Positions 8,599 to 17,657 of a stretch of 64,000 nt of DNA are shown in pieces. The translations under genes were made by a program, and so were the position numbers. Below the pieces are notes generated by a model. It did not search any database, was not told where the DNA came from, and worked only from the letters and a program-made list of their open reading frames with translations. This stretch comes from Spirochaetota bacterium (GTDB taxonomy: Bacteria > Spirochaetota > UBA4802 > UBA5550). Within the stretch, counting starts at the first letter, position 1, and every line of letters begins with the position of its first letter. Location: assembly GCA_016933025.1 (NCBI GenBank), contig JAFGBT010000053.1:87616-151615 (forward strand). Reading direction: 5' to 3'.

Positions 8599-8650
8599 GA
8601 TTAACTATTCCGACATCTGTTATAATATACTATTTATTCCGAGAGGTGAT
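8599..8650 (+). promoter_or_regulatory. probable promoter and ribosome site of the lipoprotein gene
   Basis: A perfect -10 box TATAAT lies at 8621-8626 and a GAGAGGTG ribosome site at 8641-8648, ahead of the ATG at 8657. No good -35 box is at the expected distance (only GATTAA or AGATTA), so the promoter may depend on an activator or on the strong -10 alone. Confidence 0.5.
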
Positions 8651-8656
8651 TCTTTC

Positions 8657-9520
8657 ATGAAATACCGAAACGCCAGGATTTTACTTGCGCTCGCACTTGC
8701 CGCGACGATTCCCGGCTGCGTGACCACCGTATATCGGGCTGCCGATATCACCGTGAAAAACGAGCAGGAAGCGGTCAGGAAACTCTGCGACGACATCTAT
8801 TTCCTCCGCCTCAATCTTCAGGATAAGCGTATAGGAGTCTTTTATTTCAGCTCGCTGAACTGGGAGGTGCCCCCTGCCGGCAAGCGGATTTCTCAGAAAC
8901 TCGCCAATTACCTGGCCGCCAAAGGGGACCTCTCGATGATTCCACGGGCGGAGCTTGACAGGATAATGAAGATTCAGGCGATCGAGAAGGCGAGTATCTT
9001 TGACGTGGAGGCCATACAGAGAAAAGGGAAGGTGCTGCCGGTCGATGTCATAATTATGGGCAGCATTGGGCCGGCCGAGAGCACCGTCCCGATATCGATC
9101 AAGATGGTCGATGTGCGATCGGGTCGCCTGATGCTCGTGAGCGGCGTGCGCATGCCGGCAACAGCCGAGTTCGCCTCGAAGGAGGATGAAGCCCTTCTGG
9201 CCCTGTACAAAAAATCTCCCCGAAAAATCGTGGATATGAACAAGACATACTATTCGCTCAGCTGGATGAAGTCAAGGCAGCCCTTGGTCTTCCTTCTGGC
9301 AGTGCTCTCGGACAACGAGGTGAAAACCCTCAAGACGACGAACAAGATCCTCAGCAGCAAGCTTGCGATACGAAGAAATCGGTACAAGGAGGACCGCCCC
9401 GATGTCATCAAGAAGATCAAGGCCCTCGAAGAGGGGGTGGACATGATGAGCCGTTACGAGCCTAAGCGGTTTGATGAGATTATGAAATGGAAGAAAGAGC
9501 TGCTGCTCAGGATGAGGTGA
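8657..9520 (+). CDS. putative lipoprotein, FlgO/LpoB/CsgG-like
   Basis: 287 residues with a signal peptide ending in IPGC (Cys21), a plausible lipobox. Residues about 55-175 resemble the FlgO/CsgG-type fold: GVFYFSSLN, a KLANYLAAKGDLSMIPRAELDRIM segment and DVIIMGSI followed by KMVDVRSGRLM. This pattern is typical of outer-membrane-associated lipoproteins that bind or assemble envelope complexes. The C-terminal 100 residues are helical and highly charged. The gene is monocistronic, facing the phosphatase gene at 9563. The family call is moderate because only the pattern, not a catalytic motif, supports it. Confidence 0.65.
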   Translation: MKYRNARILLALALAATIPGCVTTVYRAADITVKNEQEAVRKLCDDIYFLRLNLQDKRIGVFYFSSLNWEVPPAGKRISQKLANYLAAKGDLSMIPRAELDRIMKIQAIEKASIFDVEAIQRKGKVLPVDVIIMGSIGPAESTVPISIKMVDVRSGRLMLVSGVRMPATAEFASKEDEALLALYKKSPRKIVDMNKTYYSLSWMKSRQPLVFLLAVLSDNEVKTLKTTNKILSSKLAIRRNRYKEDRPDVIKKIKALEEGVDMMSRYEPKRFDEIMKWKKELLLRMR

Positions 9521-9562
9521 TTGCGCGAATTTCGCGCTGACGCGGCCTTCCTTAGCTATGAT

Positions 9563-11434
9563 TCAGGTCAGCCGTTTCATGACGATGAAGGTGATATCGT
9601 CGGGGAGGGGGGTCCCACCGATGAAATTCTCGACATCGTTCATGATGTAGTCCTTAATTTCCTCTGCGGTCTTCCCCGGTGCTCTCCTGAAAGTATCCGA
9701 CAGCCGCTCGAAGTCGTACCTTTCTTTTTTTGAATTATAGCAGTCAACCAGCCCGTCGGTCAATAAGAGCAGAGAGTCCCCCTTTTCCACGGAAAAATTA
9801 AGAATCTCGAATGGATCGGCGAATATATCCTTGCCCAGGAGCTTCCCTTTAATCTCCCTGTCCCGGGGCTTGACGACGAACACGTTGCCCGTCTTTTTTC
9901 TTTTCACCAGGAGGTCCGGGTGGCAGGCGTTTACGTACTCAATCTGGCTGCCGGTGAACCTGAGAAGTATCCCTGTCAGATAGTTGTCGATGGAGTGGAA
10001 CTCCCGTATAAGTTCCGCGTTGATGTCGTCAACAATAGGGGCGAGCCGTTCGTGGACGCCGGCGGTGAAATGGCGCGCCATTGTTGATTTCGCAAGGAGC
10101 GTTATCAGGCCGGATGAGACGCCGTGGCCTGACACGTCGCAGACCACGGTCCCCTTCAGCACCCCGTCTTCCATGTAAAAATCGAAGAAGTCCCCCGATA
10201 CGCCGAGCATCGGTTTGAACAAAAAGGTGATGTCCCAGTCATTGTTGACCGGCGGTCTGTCCGGTAGAAATTGCGTCTGTATGTTGATGGCGAGCCCCAT
10301 CTCGAGCTCGGATAACCGCTGCCTCTCGTTCAGTTCCCTGTTCGCCTTTTCCAGCTCGGCTTCCTTCTGCTTGAGTTCGGATATGTCTCGCGCGACGAAG
10401 AGCATGCCCACCGGATCCTTTTCGATTTCATGCATGGGCGAGGCCGAGAGGCTCAGGGTGCGTATCTCGCTTTTCAGCGTGGTGTATTCCATCTCGTGGT
10501 TTCTTATAACGCCCTTCCCGAGGACCGCGCTGAAATCGCCGGTGAAGAGATCGCCGCCGACAATTTCCGCTGCCGCCCTTCCGATCATGTCGCGCTGGGA
10601 GCGGCCGAAAAGATCGAGAGCCGCGTGGTTCACCATGCGTATATACCCTTCATGGTCGACCGCGAACAGGGCGTCGGACAGGGTGTCGATGATCACGTCC
10701 GCCGCCAGGGCCGGGGTGATTTCGACGATTCGGTACCGCCGCAGGATGTAGATCGCGAGTATGAGAAACACGGTGAAGGGAATGTAGGCGAAGGGATACA
10801 CGGGGAACCCGTACTTTGCAACGAAATCGATCACGCCGATCGAGGCGATGCCGAGCGCGACGCCTACCAGCTTTATCCGCTTCTGGAAGATGGTGCCCGG
10901 GACCGCCTTGATATATTCGCGCCAGGCGAGGAACACGCAGAAGAGGACGATCACGAAAAAGTAGGCCAGGAACGGTATGCTCAACCATCCGTATTTCGGG
11001 TAGTACCCCCACCAGTAGTGGTAGAGGGTGGCTATCAGCGTATCGGTCGTGATGATCGCTATGGAGAACAGGGCCGAAAGGAGCCAGTTGAACCAGGCAA
11101 GGGCCTTCCAGTTCTGGTATATCCCGAGGCCGAGCACGACAAAAAGGAAGATCGAAGCCGGGATGCAGGGCACGCCTATGTATCCGGCCTTTGCCCAGAA
11201 GAGGGCGACGGTTTCATCGGTGCAGCTGTAGAGAAAGGTAAAGGCGAAGAACCACTCCGCAAAGGCCAGTGTCATGAGAAAGAACGATACGCTGAGCAAG
11301 TTGGCTCGTTCTCTTATAAGGGCCACCAGGCCTATTATAAATATGCCGATAGAGACTACGGCTGTCGGGAGGGAATAGATGCTCGGCGAGTAGCTCGCCG
11401 GGTCGAAAATATGTGTTATGTGTTGAGCGATCAT
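9563..11434 (-). CDS. 7TM-PAS-SpoIIE (PP2C) serine phosphatase
   Basis: 623-residue membrane signal protein. Residues 20-240 form seven or eight hydrophobic helices like the 7TM histidine-kinase N-terminal sensor. A PAS domain follows at about 245-355, then a short coiled coil, then a SpoIIE/RsbU-type PP2C phosphatase to the end. Metal-binding motifs are intact: SGDFFDFY, CDVSGHGVSSG, LLLLTDGLVD and PDDITF. Such enzymes dephosphorylate STAS-domain anti-anti-sigma factors in partner-switching pathways; one STAS protein lies at 43765. The start ATG at 11434 has only a weak AGAGAT ribosome site. Confidence 0.92.
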   Translation of the reverse strand: MIAQHITHIFDPASYSPSIYSLPTAVVSIGIFIIGLVALIRERANLLSVSFFLMTLAFAEWFFAFTFLYSCTDETVALFWAKAGYIGVPCIPASIFLFVVLGLGIYQNWKALAWFNWLLSALFSIAIITTDTLIATLYHYWWGYYPKYGWLSIPFLAYFFVIVLFCVFLAWREYIKAVPGTIFQKRIKLVGVALGIASIGVIDFVAKYGFPVYPFAYIPFTVFLILAIYILRRYRIVEITPALAADVIIDTLSDALFAVDHEGYIRMVNHAALDLFGRSQRDMIGRAAAEIVGGDLFTGDFSAVLGKGVIRNHEMEYTTLKSEIRTLSLSASPMHEIEKDPVGMLFVARDISELKQKEAELEKANRELNERQRLSELEMGLAINIQTQFLPDRPPVNNDWDITFLFKPMLGVSGDFFDFYMEDGVLKGTVVCDVSGHGVSSGLITLLAKSTMARHFTAGVHERLAPIVDDINAELIREFHSIDNYLTGILLRFTGSQIEYVNACHPDLLVKRKKTGNVFVVKPRDREIKGKLLGKDIFADPFEILNFSVEKGDSLLLLTDGLVDCYNSKKERYDFERLSDTFRRAPGKTAEEIKDYIMNDVENFIGGTPLPDDITFIVMKRLT

Positions 11435-11622
11435 ATCTCTACGGCCGCTTGTTCTTTTAAATGGGTGATAGGGAACAGGATTTCAAACCGGAGCGGGGTT
11501 GTCAATTAAAAGCATTGAGTGCCGGATAAATTTTATGCGTCCGATTGGCCGTTGCCCGGCCCCGGTTTTAATGATTGGCCGATAAATTTAATCACGTGCG
11601 AAGTCTTGTGTCGGCCTGGATT

Positions 11623-13413
11623 TCAGCCCTTGTGTTCCTTCGACATCTCATGGTATGTCGGTATCATTTCATGCATGGCTGATGATACACGGTCCCGTAC
11701 CTCGCTCAGGAGGTCCCGTTCAGCGGCCATGCGGACGGGATATCGCACGCTTCTGGATTTCGGCTGGTGGACGACTCCCTCGCGGCCAAGCAACCTGCTC
11801 GCCAGTATCCGTATCGTTTCTATGGCGCCGGTCAGGACCAGGACAATCGAGACCGTCCTCTGCTTGAAATTCGGCTTTCCGAGTATTTCATTGAAGAGCC
11901 GCGCGGCCGCACGCGCTTTTTTGCGGGCCGCCCGGTTTGGTGCGAATACCAGGGCGGGAAGGAGAATCGGCCGCACATTTTCAGCTATACGCCTCATCAT
12001 CCTGATCCGGAGCTTCATGAATTCATCCGGCCGGGGATCGCGGCTCTTTTCGTATCTGAGGGTCTCGGGGTTCCACTCGAGACCCATTTTTTCCCGCTCG
12101 GCGAATTCTTTTGCCGCGCGCCTGTAGCCCCTGGCCGCCGTGACAGCCATGTTCAGGACACCCGGGCCGCCGGCCAGGTATTTTTTTCTGAAGGCGTTCC
12201 TGAGATAACGGACATGGTCTTTCCGGTCGTTAAAGTGCGGGTGGACGAAAAACAGCTCGCCGGCACCGTGCTGGTGACGGTAGGCCAGCTTCTTCAGCCT
12301 GTTTTGTTCCTTCATCTCGCTGTGGAGAGCGGTTCCAGGAAGCGGCGTGTAATTCATGAACTGGATGAAGTCAGACTCAAGGCCGATCATGTAATCGATC
12401 TCTTCGCGGATTGTTTTATCGTCGTGATGATCATGGAAGAGTATCGTGGAGGCGTTCACCGATATCCCGTGCGATTGCAGATCCTCGAAAAGCGACCTGA
12501 AATCAACGCCCCGTGTCTTGTCGTGGTCGTTGCATTTTGATTCCACGCCGACCCAGATCATCCTTACGCCGAGCCTGACCAGGAAGTCGACGCCGAACTT
12601 CTTGATAACTTCCGCTGACGAGAAGATGTCGAACACGTAGGGCCTGCAGTTGGATGTCATGATCTCCAGCAACTCCATGGCGCGCCGGGGCTGTTTGAGG
12701 AAATTCTCGTCCAGGATGGTAAATCCCCTCGACCCGATCTCGGATTCCGTTTTGCGGCAGGCGTTGTAGATGTCCTTCCCGGTCGGGAGGAGGGGATGGT
12801 ACTGCTTCTTGAACTGGTGAGAGGTGATGCAGAACTTGCACCCGTTCTCGCAGCCGACGCCAGGCATGAGTATCGCCCCTTTCGGCTTCCCCTTTGCGCC
12901 GTAGAGGTATTCGTACGCCGGGCCGTGGAGGGCGGGATGGCGCACCGGCGCCTCGGTGTCCTCGCCGAAATAGGCCCGGAGCCAGCGCACCCCTTCGCTT
13001 TTGCAGAGCGAATCATGCGGCACAATATTCTCCAGATCCGGAATGATAGTCCCGTATCCCCCGAGTATGATTTTAACGCCCGGGTGCTTCGCGCGGATGT
13101 ACTCCGCCATCCTCTTCGCCTTCAGGACGTTCGGTACGATGAAGTTGATCCCGACGTGGGTGTAGCCCTTCTCCATCTCGCGGGTGAACTCCCGCCACGA
13201 CGGGAAGTCGAGGACCGTGGTCTCGACCGATATGTTCTCGGCGAGGAGGTAGAGCGGGAAGGTCCAGTAGGACTGCCGGGGCGAGTGGACACCCTGCATC
13301 CGCGTTATCTGGTTGTTGAGAAGCTCCATCTGCATGCCGAGGGACTCGGCATACTTGTTTTTGACCCCGTACGGACCGAATACCGCCGTGAGCAATAGTT
13401 TTGGCTGAGACAC
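11623..13413 (-). CDS. B12-binding radical SAM protein
   Basis: 596-residue radical SAM enzyme. An N-terminal cobalamin-binding-like domain (GINFIVPNVLKAKRMAEYI, IILGGYGT at about residues 87-122) precedes the cluster motif CENGCKFC (Cys188, 192, 195). The TIM-barrel contains WVGVESK and ends with a PLPGTALH motif. A long helical C-terminal extension of about 200 residues is Arg/Ala-rich and unassigned. The start is GTG at 13413, supported by GGGAGGATATT directly upstream. It is a single gene between the phosphatase and a divergent AraC regulator. The reaction, perhaps methylation or another modification, is not predictable. Confidence 0.88.
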   Translation of the reverse strand: MSQPKLLLTAVFGPYGVKNKYAESLGMQMELLNNQITRMQGVHSPRQSYWTFPLYLLAENISVETTVLDFPSWREFTREMEKGYTHVGINFIVPNVLKAKRMAEYIRAKHPGVKIILGGYGTIIPDLENIVPHDSLCKSEGVRWLRAYFGEDTEAPVRHPALHGPAYEYLYGAKGKPKGAILMPGVGCENGCKFCITSHQFKKQYHPLLPTGKDIYNACRKTESEIGSRGFTILDENFLKQPRRAMELLEIMTSNCRPYVFDIFSSAEVIKKFGVDFLVRLGVRMIWVGVESKCNDHDKTRGVDFRSLFEDLQSHGISVNASTILFHDHHDDKTIREEIDYMIGLESDFIQFMNYTPLPGTALHSEMKEQNRLKKLAYRHQHGAGELFFVHPHFNDRKDHVRYLRNAFRKKYLAGGPGVLNMAVTAARGYRRAAKEFAEREKMGLEWNPETLRYEKSRDPRPDEFMKLRIRMMRRIAENVRPILLPALVFAPNRAARKKARAAARLFNEILGKPNFKQRTVSIVLVLTGAIETIRILASRLLGREGVVHQPKSRSVRYPVRMAAERDLLSEVRDRVSSAMHEMIPTYHEMSKEHKG

Positions 13414-13598
13414 AATATCCTCCCTCTATCCTTTTCCGGATACTGACGAAAAAGAGTCTTGGTGTGTTCGAAAAATGGTATGTTGAAAGGTAAAGACAGG
13501 GAACGCTGGTCTGTGGTTGCAAAAAAATATGAATAGAAAGATTATTGACAGTATTATTTCCCCGATTAAAGATTACATAATTACAGGGATACAGAAAC

Positions 13599-14687
13599 GT
13601 GGATATTTCAATCATTATTCACCCCACAATATTTCTCAGCTTCCTCATGGCCATAGGCCTGTTGATCAGACCGCTTCGTTTCAGGAACGTGGTGCTGGCT
13701 ATTTTTATCGCGGAGCTCGGGTATCTCACCCTTTTCATATATTTTCTCCACACGAAGCTGATTTTCGATTATCCCAGCGTTTTTCTCCTGTTGCTCCCGG
13801 TCGAGATCAGCATGGGTCCGCTGCTGTACCTGTACGTGCTCAGTTTTATCAAGGACAAGCAGAAGCTCTATTATACCGATGTTGTGCACTTCATTCCCTG
13901 CATGATCGTAACGATCATGGTGATACCGTATGCCTTTGTTTCAGATGAGGCGAAGAGGGAAATAGTCAACATGCTCATTCTTCAGGAGAATTTCAAGTTC
14001 GTTCAGATTCTTATCTCGACGGTTGCGGCGGTGGTTGTGCCCGTCGTCTATATCTCCCTCTGCATCTGGCAGATCTGGTTCCGGAAGCCGAGTGAAAACA
14101 TTGCCTACCAGCCGCTTATACTGCTGATAACCCTCCTTATCATATGGCTTTTTCTGGGAGTGGTCGGCGTCGCCGGGGCCCTTACCTTCTCGCCGGGGCT
14201 GCTGGTTCTGGACAACATCATCATCAGCCTTATCATAATAAGCTTTTTCCTTGTCACCAACCGTTACCCCTACCTGACCCAGTACGGCACCATCCCGCCA
14301 AAGAATAAGAGGTACGCGAAATCATATCTCGACAACATCGACCGGAAGAATATCAATGCGCAGCTGAAGATCATCATGGAGGACGAGAAGCTCTTCTGCG
14401 ACGAGGACCTTTCGCTGGGCCGGCTTGCCGACGCACTGGGCCTCACGAAAAACCAGCTCTCGCAGTTCCTGAACACATACCATGAAAAAAACTTCAATAA
14501 TTTCGTGAACGGTTACCGCATCAAGGAGGCGAAGAAAATCATCATCGAAGAGCCGAAGCGCCAGATGATCTCGATAGCGTTCGCGGTCGGTTTTAATTCC
14601 TACTCGGCCTTCCATTCAACCTTCAAGAAGGCGACCGGCGTCACGCCCGCCGATTTCCGGAGGAAACAGGAGCGTGACGACAGGTGA
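13599..14687 (+). CDS. AraC family regulator with N-terminal membrane domain
   Basis: 362 residues. The first 235 contain about seven hydrophobic helices; the last 105 form an AraC-type double helix-turn-helix (LSLGRLADALGLTKNQLSQFLN, then ISIAFAVGFNSYSAFHSTFKKATGVTPADFR). Membrane-bound AraC regulators of this build are frequent in Leptospira and relatives and presumably sense an envelope or lipid signal. The frame begins at a GTG (13599) with only AGGG about 11 bases upstream; the next in-frame ATG at 13647 would cut the first helix. It is divergent from the radical SAM gene at 13413 and convergent with the one at 14707. Confidence 0.87.
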   Translation: MDISIIIHPTIFLSFLMAIGLLIRPLRFRNVVLAIFIAELGYLTLFIYFLHTKLIFDYPSVFLLLLPVEISMGPLLYLYVLSFIKDKQKLYYTDVVHFIPCMIVTIMVIPYAFVSDEAKREIVNMLILQENFKFVQILISTVAAVVVPVVYISLCIWQIWFRKPSENIAYQPLILLITLLIIWLFLGVVGVAGALTFSPGLLVLDNIIISLIIISFFLVTNRYPYLTQYGTIPPKNKRYAKSYLDNIDRKNINAQLKIIMEDEKLFCDEDLSLGRLADALGLTKNQLSQFLNTYHEKNFNNFVNGYRIKEAKKIIIEEPKRQMISIAFAVGFNSYSAFHSTFKKATGVTPADFRRKQERDDR

Positions 14688-14688
14688 T

Positions 14689-14709
14689 TGAGGGCGCGGC
14701 GCGCCCTCA
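14689..14709. terminator. shared hairpin between convergent genes
   Basis: A 10-bp-arm perfect palindrome (TGAGGGCGCG, one centre base, CGCGCCCTCA) lies between the AraC stop at 14687 and the radical SAM stop at 14707-14709. The minus-strand stop codon is part of the right arm. There is no T-run on either side, so it is probably a transcription-ending or mRNA-protecting structure rather than a textbook intrinsic terminator. Confidence 0.55.
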
Positions 14710-16029
14710 GCAGTTTATGTCCTTTATCGCCCGGTAATTATAGTAATTCCAGAACACGTTGACCGAGGCGTTGAGGAAGCTCCCCGTGTTCATGAGGGTC
14801 TTCAGCCCCCTGGCCATCGAGATGCCCATCGTGGACGTCGAATCATAGACTTTCCGCCATCCCCGCTTCAGCTCCTCGACCGTCATGTTCCGCGGCGTGA
14901 TGACCGCCTCGTACGCGTTGTACCTGACCCAGTCGTCCGGGTAGTCGGTGTAGATGAGCCTGCCTTCCTTCTCGACCTGGTCATAGAGACGCGTGCCGGG
15001 GAAAGGGGTCATGATGGTGAACTGGCAGCCGTCTATGCCGGTCTCGTGAACGAATTCGATGGTCCTGTCGAAGATGTCCTTCGTGTCGGCGTCGCAGCCG
15101 AGAATGAACCCGCCGATGACGCCGATCCCGTGATCGTGGATTTTTTTTATGGTGGTGCTGTAGTTCCTGATGACGGGCCTCAGGTTTATCCCCTTGCCGA
15201 CTGATTTCAACGATTCGGCCTCGATAGACTCGAATCCGATGTAGAAGGTGTTGGCCCCCGCGTCGGCCGCCGCTTTCAGCAGGTCGTCGTGCTCGGCGAT
15301 GGTGATGCAGACCTGCGAGCCCCAGGACTTGCCGAGGCCCTTCAGGTTTTTGAAGAGCATCCGGGCGTGCTCGGTGCCGTCGTTCCCGAGACCGACGATG
15401 CTGTCGTCCGCGATGAAGAGCCGTTTCTCCCTGATCTCCGCGATCTCGTCAATCACCTCGCTGATCTCCCTGAAGCGGTACCTGCTGCCGTTGAATTTCG
15501 TCACCGAGCAGAAGCTGCAGTTGCAAGGACATCCCCGCGACGTCTGCACCGAGTGGATCATGTATTTTTTGGAAAAGAGCTTCCTGTTGACCTTCGGGAT
15601 CCCCTTCAATTGGGGAAAAGCTTCGGCCCGGTAGATCTTCTTCATTCTGCCGCGGGAGAAATCTTCCAGCATGACGGGCCAGAGCTCGTCCGCTTCGCCC
15701 ACGGCAACCGTATCGGCGAACCGGGACGCCTCCTCGGTGCGTACCGACGCGTGAATGCCGCCGAGGACGGTGGGCACCCCTCGCTGCCTGAACTCCCGGA
15801 TTATCCGGTACGCCCGGGGCGCCTGTACCGTCGTGGCCGTCACGGCGACAAGATCGGCATCGGCGTTGAAATCGATGGTGTCGATGTTTTCGTCCACGAT
15901 CGATACCTCGTAGTCGTCCGGGGTCCTGCTGGCAAGGATGCCCAGCCCCATGGGCGGCAGGGCGAGCATCTTCATTTTCCCGAATACCGTGTTTTTGATG
16001 GATGGATTGATGAAAAGAATTTTTTTCAT
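14707..16029 (-). CDS. B12-binding radical SAM protein (BchE/P-methylase-like layout)
   Basis: 440 residues. The B12-binding domain spans about residues 1-125 (KKILFINPS, ALPPMGLGILAS, VLGGIHAS), then comes the radical SAM cluster motif CPCNCSFC (Cys167, 171, 174) and barrel elements FIADDS, FYIGFESIE, GGFILGCD and TPFPGTRLYDQ. The start at 16029 is chosen because GAGAGG lies seven bases upstream; the open frame runs on to 16095 without a ribosome site. The C-terminus has a short amphipathic tail. The general class fits cobalamin-dependent methylases or related enzymes; the substrate is unknown. Confidence 0.9.
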   Translation of the reverse strand: MKKILFINPSIKNTVFGKMKMLALPPMGLGILASRTPDDYEVSIVDENIDTIDFNADADLVAVTATTVQAPRAYRIIREFRQRGVPTVLGGIHASVRTEEASRFADTVAVGEADELWPVMLEDFSRGRMKKIYRAEAFPQLKGIPKVNRKLFSKKYMIHSVQTSRGCPCNCSFCSVTKFNGSRYRFREISEVIDEIAEIREKRLFIADDSIVGLGNDGTEHARMLFKNLKGLGKSWGSQVCITIAEHDDLLKAAADAGANTFYIGFESIEAESLKSVGKGINLRPVIRNYSTTIKKIHDHGIGVIGGFILGCDADTKDIFDRTIEFVHETGIDGCQFTIMTPFPGTRLYDQVEKEGRLIYTDYPDDWVRYNAYEAVITPRNMTVEELKRGWRKVYDSTSTMGISMARGLKTLMNTGSFLNASVNVFWNYYNYRAIKDINC

Positions 16030-16289
16030 GCGATACCTCTCAGTATGATGCCGATTTCGTATTATCGGATAATCATGATCCGGAGAGGTTAGCATTATTC
16101 AGTGCTGAAATCTTGCTGGAATATATATCTGGATATTCATCGATATGCTGGATGAAATTTAAAATGTTGCGGGAATATATTCCTGGAGGTGCGCTCTGTC
16201 AGGGGGGATGTTCGCTCCTGCTTCACCCTGCGCGATCAGCCGGTTTAAAAGCTGCGGGTTTTAAACCATTCTTTCTGGTATTGGCCGCG

Positions 16290-16321
16290 AAAAAGGCCGG
16301 GTCAAATGATCCGGCCTTTTT
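16290..16321 (-). terminator. intrinsic terminator of the DUF1554 gene
   Basis: Hairpin with an 11-bp arm AAAAAGGCCGG (16290-16300) pairing with CCGGCCTTTTT (16311-16321). It extends inward through three more pairs to an AAAT loop. It lies about 30 bases past the stop codon of the minus-strand gene at 16350 and has a T-run in that direction. It would also work on the plus strand. Confidence 0.85.
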
Positions 16322-16349
16322 CACGGTCTTTTAAAAGTTACATTCCCGA

Positions 16350-17252
16350 TTACTCTTCAGACCATTGAACGCAATATATGCCTCTAGCTTGTTCGCAATT
16401 AAAAAAGGTGCTTCCACGTACCCAGGAGCTGGTGGTCGACGAGGGAGCTCCATAATAGACACTGCCTGAAGTAGTTGTCCATCCAGAACAATTTGATGAT
16501 GAAGAATAGCCGTTTGATTCCGTACCGGTGTAGGTACTGGAAGGACCCGAGGCTCCGAATTCGTCCCTTATTTGGTGTGCTATCGTGCCGTCCCACAGGT
16601 CCGTATAGCTTGAAGCGATGCTCGAGGAATCGGTTGTGATAAAGCTCGCGTCCGGCCGTATCCTGGTATGATCGCGGCCGTGTATTGTGCCGGTCGACAG
16701 CAGGGCCTTGTAGTAGCCGGGCAGGCCGCCTGCAGCAGCGCGGAGATTGCAGATCTCATCAGCTCCCTCCAGCCCGCCGAGGTTGCCGTTGTAAGTCGTG
16801 CTTGTGGCGAAAATGATGCAGTTGGTGCATGGCGTCAATGAGTCGCCGGCTTCGGTGCTCGCGTGTGCCCATCCTGAAGCGAGGCATATGTTGAGCACGC
16901 CGTCTGCAGTGTCGTACCAGAGCGCGCCGATGTAGGAGCTGCTGCATGCGAACGGCTCCGTGGCGCCCACAAGCGCGGTGGGATTCCCGACCGCGGGTTT
17001 CCATGCGTTATCATCGCATATCTTGAGCGTCATGGCGGTGCTGTCGTACCAGAGCTCGCCCGAGTGGTATGTGGTGCATGCCCCCGGCTCCGTGTAGCTG
17101 ACAACAGCCATGTCAATTTCTTCTGTGCTTCCTGATCCTCCCCCCATCGGTATTAGTAACGTTTTCCCCGAGTCGCTGTCGCATGACCACAGGATAGCCG
17201 ATGTTAAAAAGCATGCCAGAATGAGCATGCTGGTTGCGATTTTAATGTTCAT
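16350..17252 (-). CDS. DUF1554 domain lipoprotein
   Basis: 300-residue exported protein with a signal peptide and a probable Cys24 lipid site (relaxed spirochaetal lipobox ILWSC). Two tandem repeats of about 40 residues follow (TEPGACTTYHSGELWYDS... and TEPFACSSSYIGALWYDT..., roughly 55-135). The C-terminal 155 residues form a DUF1554 domain: IFATSTTYNGNLGG, ADEICNLRAA, DLWDGTIAHQI and the Cys-rich ending FFNCEQARGIYC. DUF1554 is best known from Leptospira surface proteins, which is the strongest lineage hint here. GGGGGA precedes the ATG. The role is unknown, probably surface exposed. Confidence 0.85.
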   Translation of the reverse strand: MNIKIATSMLILACFLTSAILWSCDSDSGKTLLIPMGGGSGSTEEIDMAVVSYTEPGACTTYHSGELWYDSTAMTLKICDDNAWKPAVGNPTALVGATEPFACSSSYIGALWYDTADGVLNICLASGWAHASTEAGDSLTPCTNCIIFATSTTYNGNLGGLEGADEICNLRAAAGGLPGYYKALLSTGTIHGRDHTRIRPDASFITTDSSSIASSYTDLWDGTIAHQIRDEFGASGPSSTYTGTESNGYSSSSNCSGWTTTSGSVYYGAPSSTTSSWVRGSTFFNCEQARGIYCVQWSEE

Positions 17253-17657
17253 TGTCCCCCACCCCCATGTAATGTGAAATTTGACTTTATTCAGAATATG
17301 CAGGATAGAATATTCTCAATTGGAAGAATGCACTCTCCCGATAGTCTGCTATTTGTATAGCGTCATTAACAGCATCTGAATAGCACATGCTGAAGTGACT
17401 TTTTTAAAAAGAAGTGATGGCTTTGTTTTACGATTTATATTTCTTTTTTTAAGGCGAGGGTATACGCGAATCCCTCATGATAAGGCATATGGTGACGGGG
17501 CCGGCGGGTATATCAAGAAAAAAACGGTCTTGCCCATAAAAAAATGCGGCTTCCATAATGTAATAACCAGGAGGACCCCTAACGCTTGTTTTTCGGCCTG
17601 TGAAACACTTTAAATGTCAGCCGCCATCGTGTTGCCCGCGGTGGGGGGCAGGGCCTG
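17253..17657. other. 405-bp gap without a gene
   Basis: Lies between the DUF1554 gene and the end of the SBBP propeller gene, both on the minus strand, so it must hold the DUF1554 promoter. It is AT-rich near 17280-17460. I see no convincing -35/-10 pair, repeat-family copy or RNA gene. Confidence 0.4.
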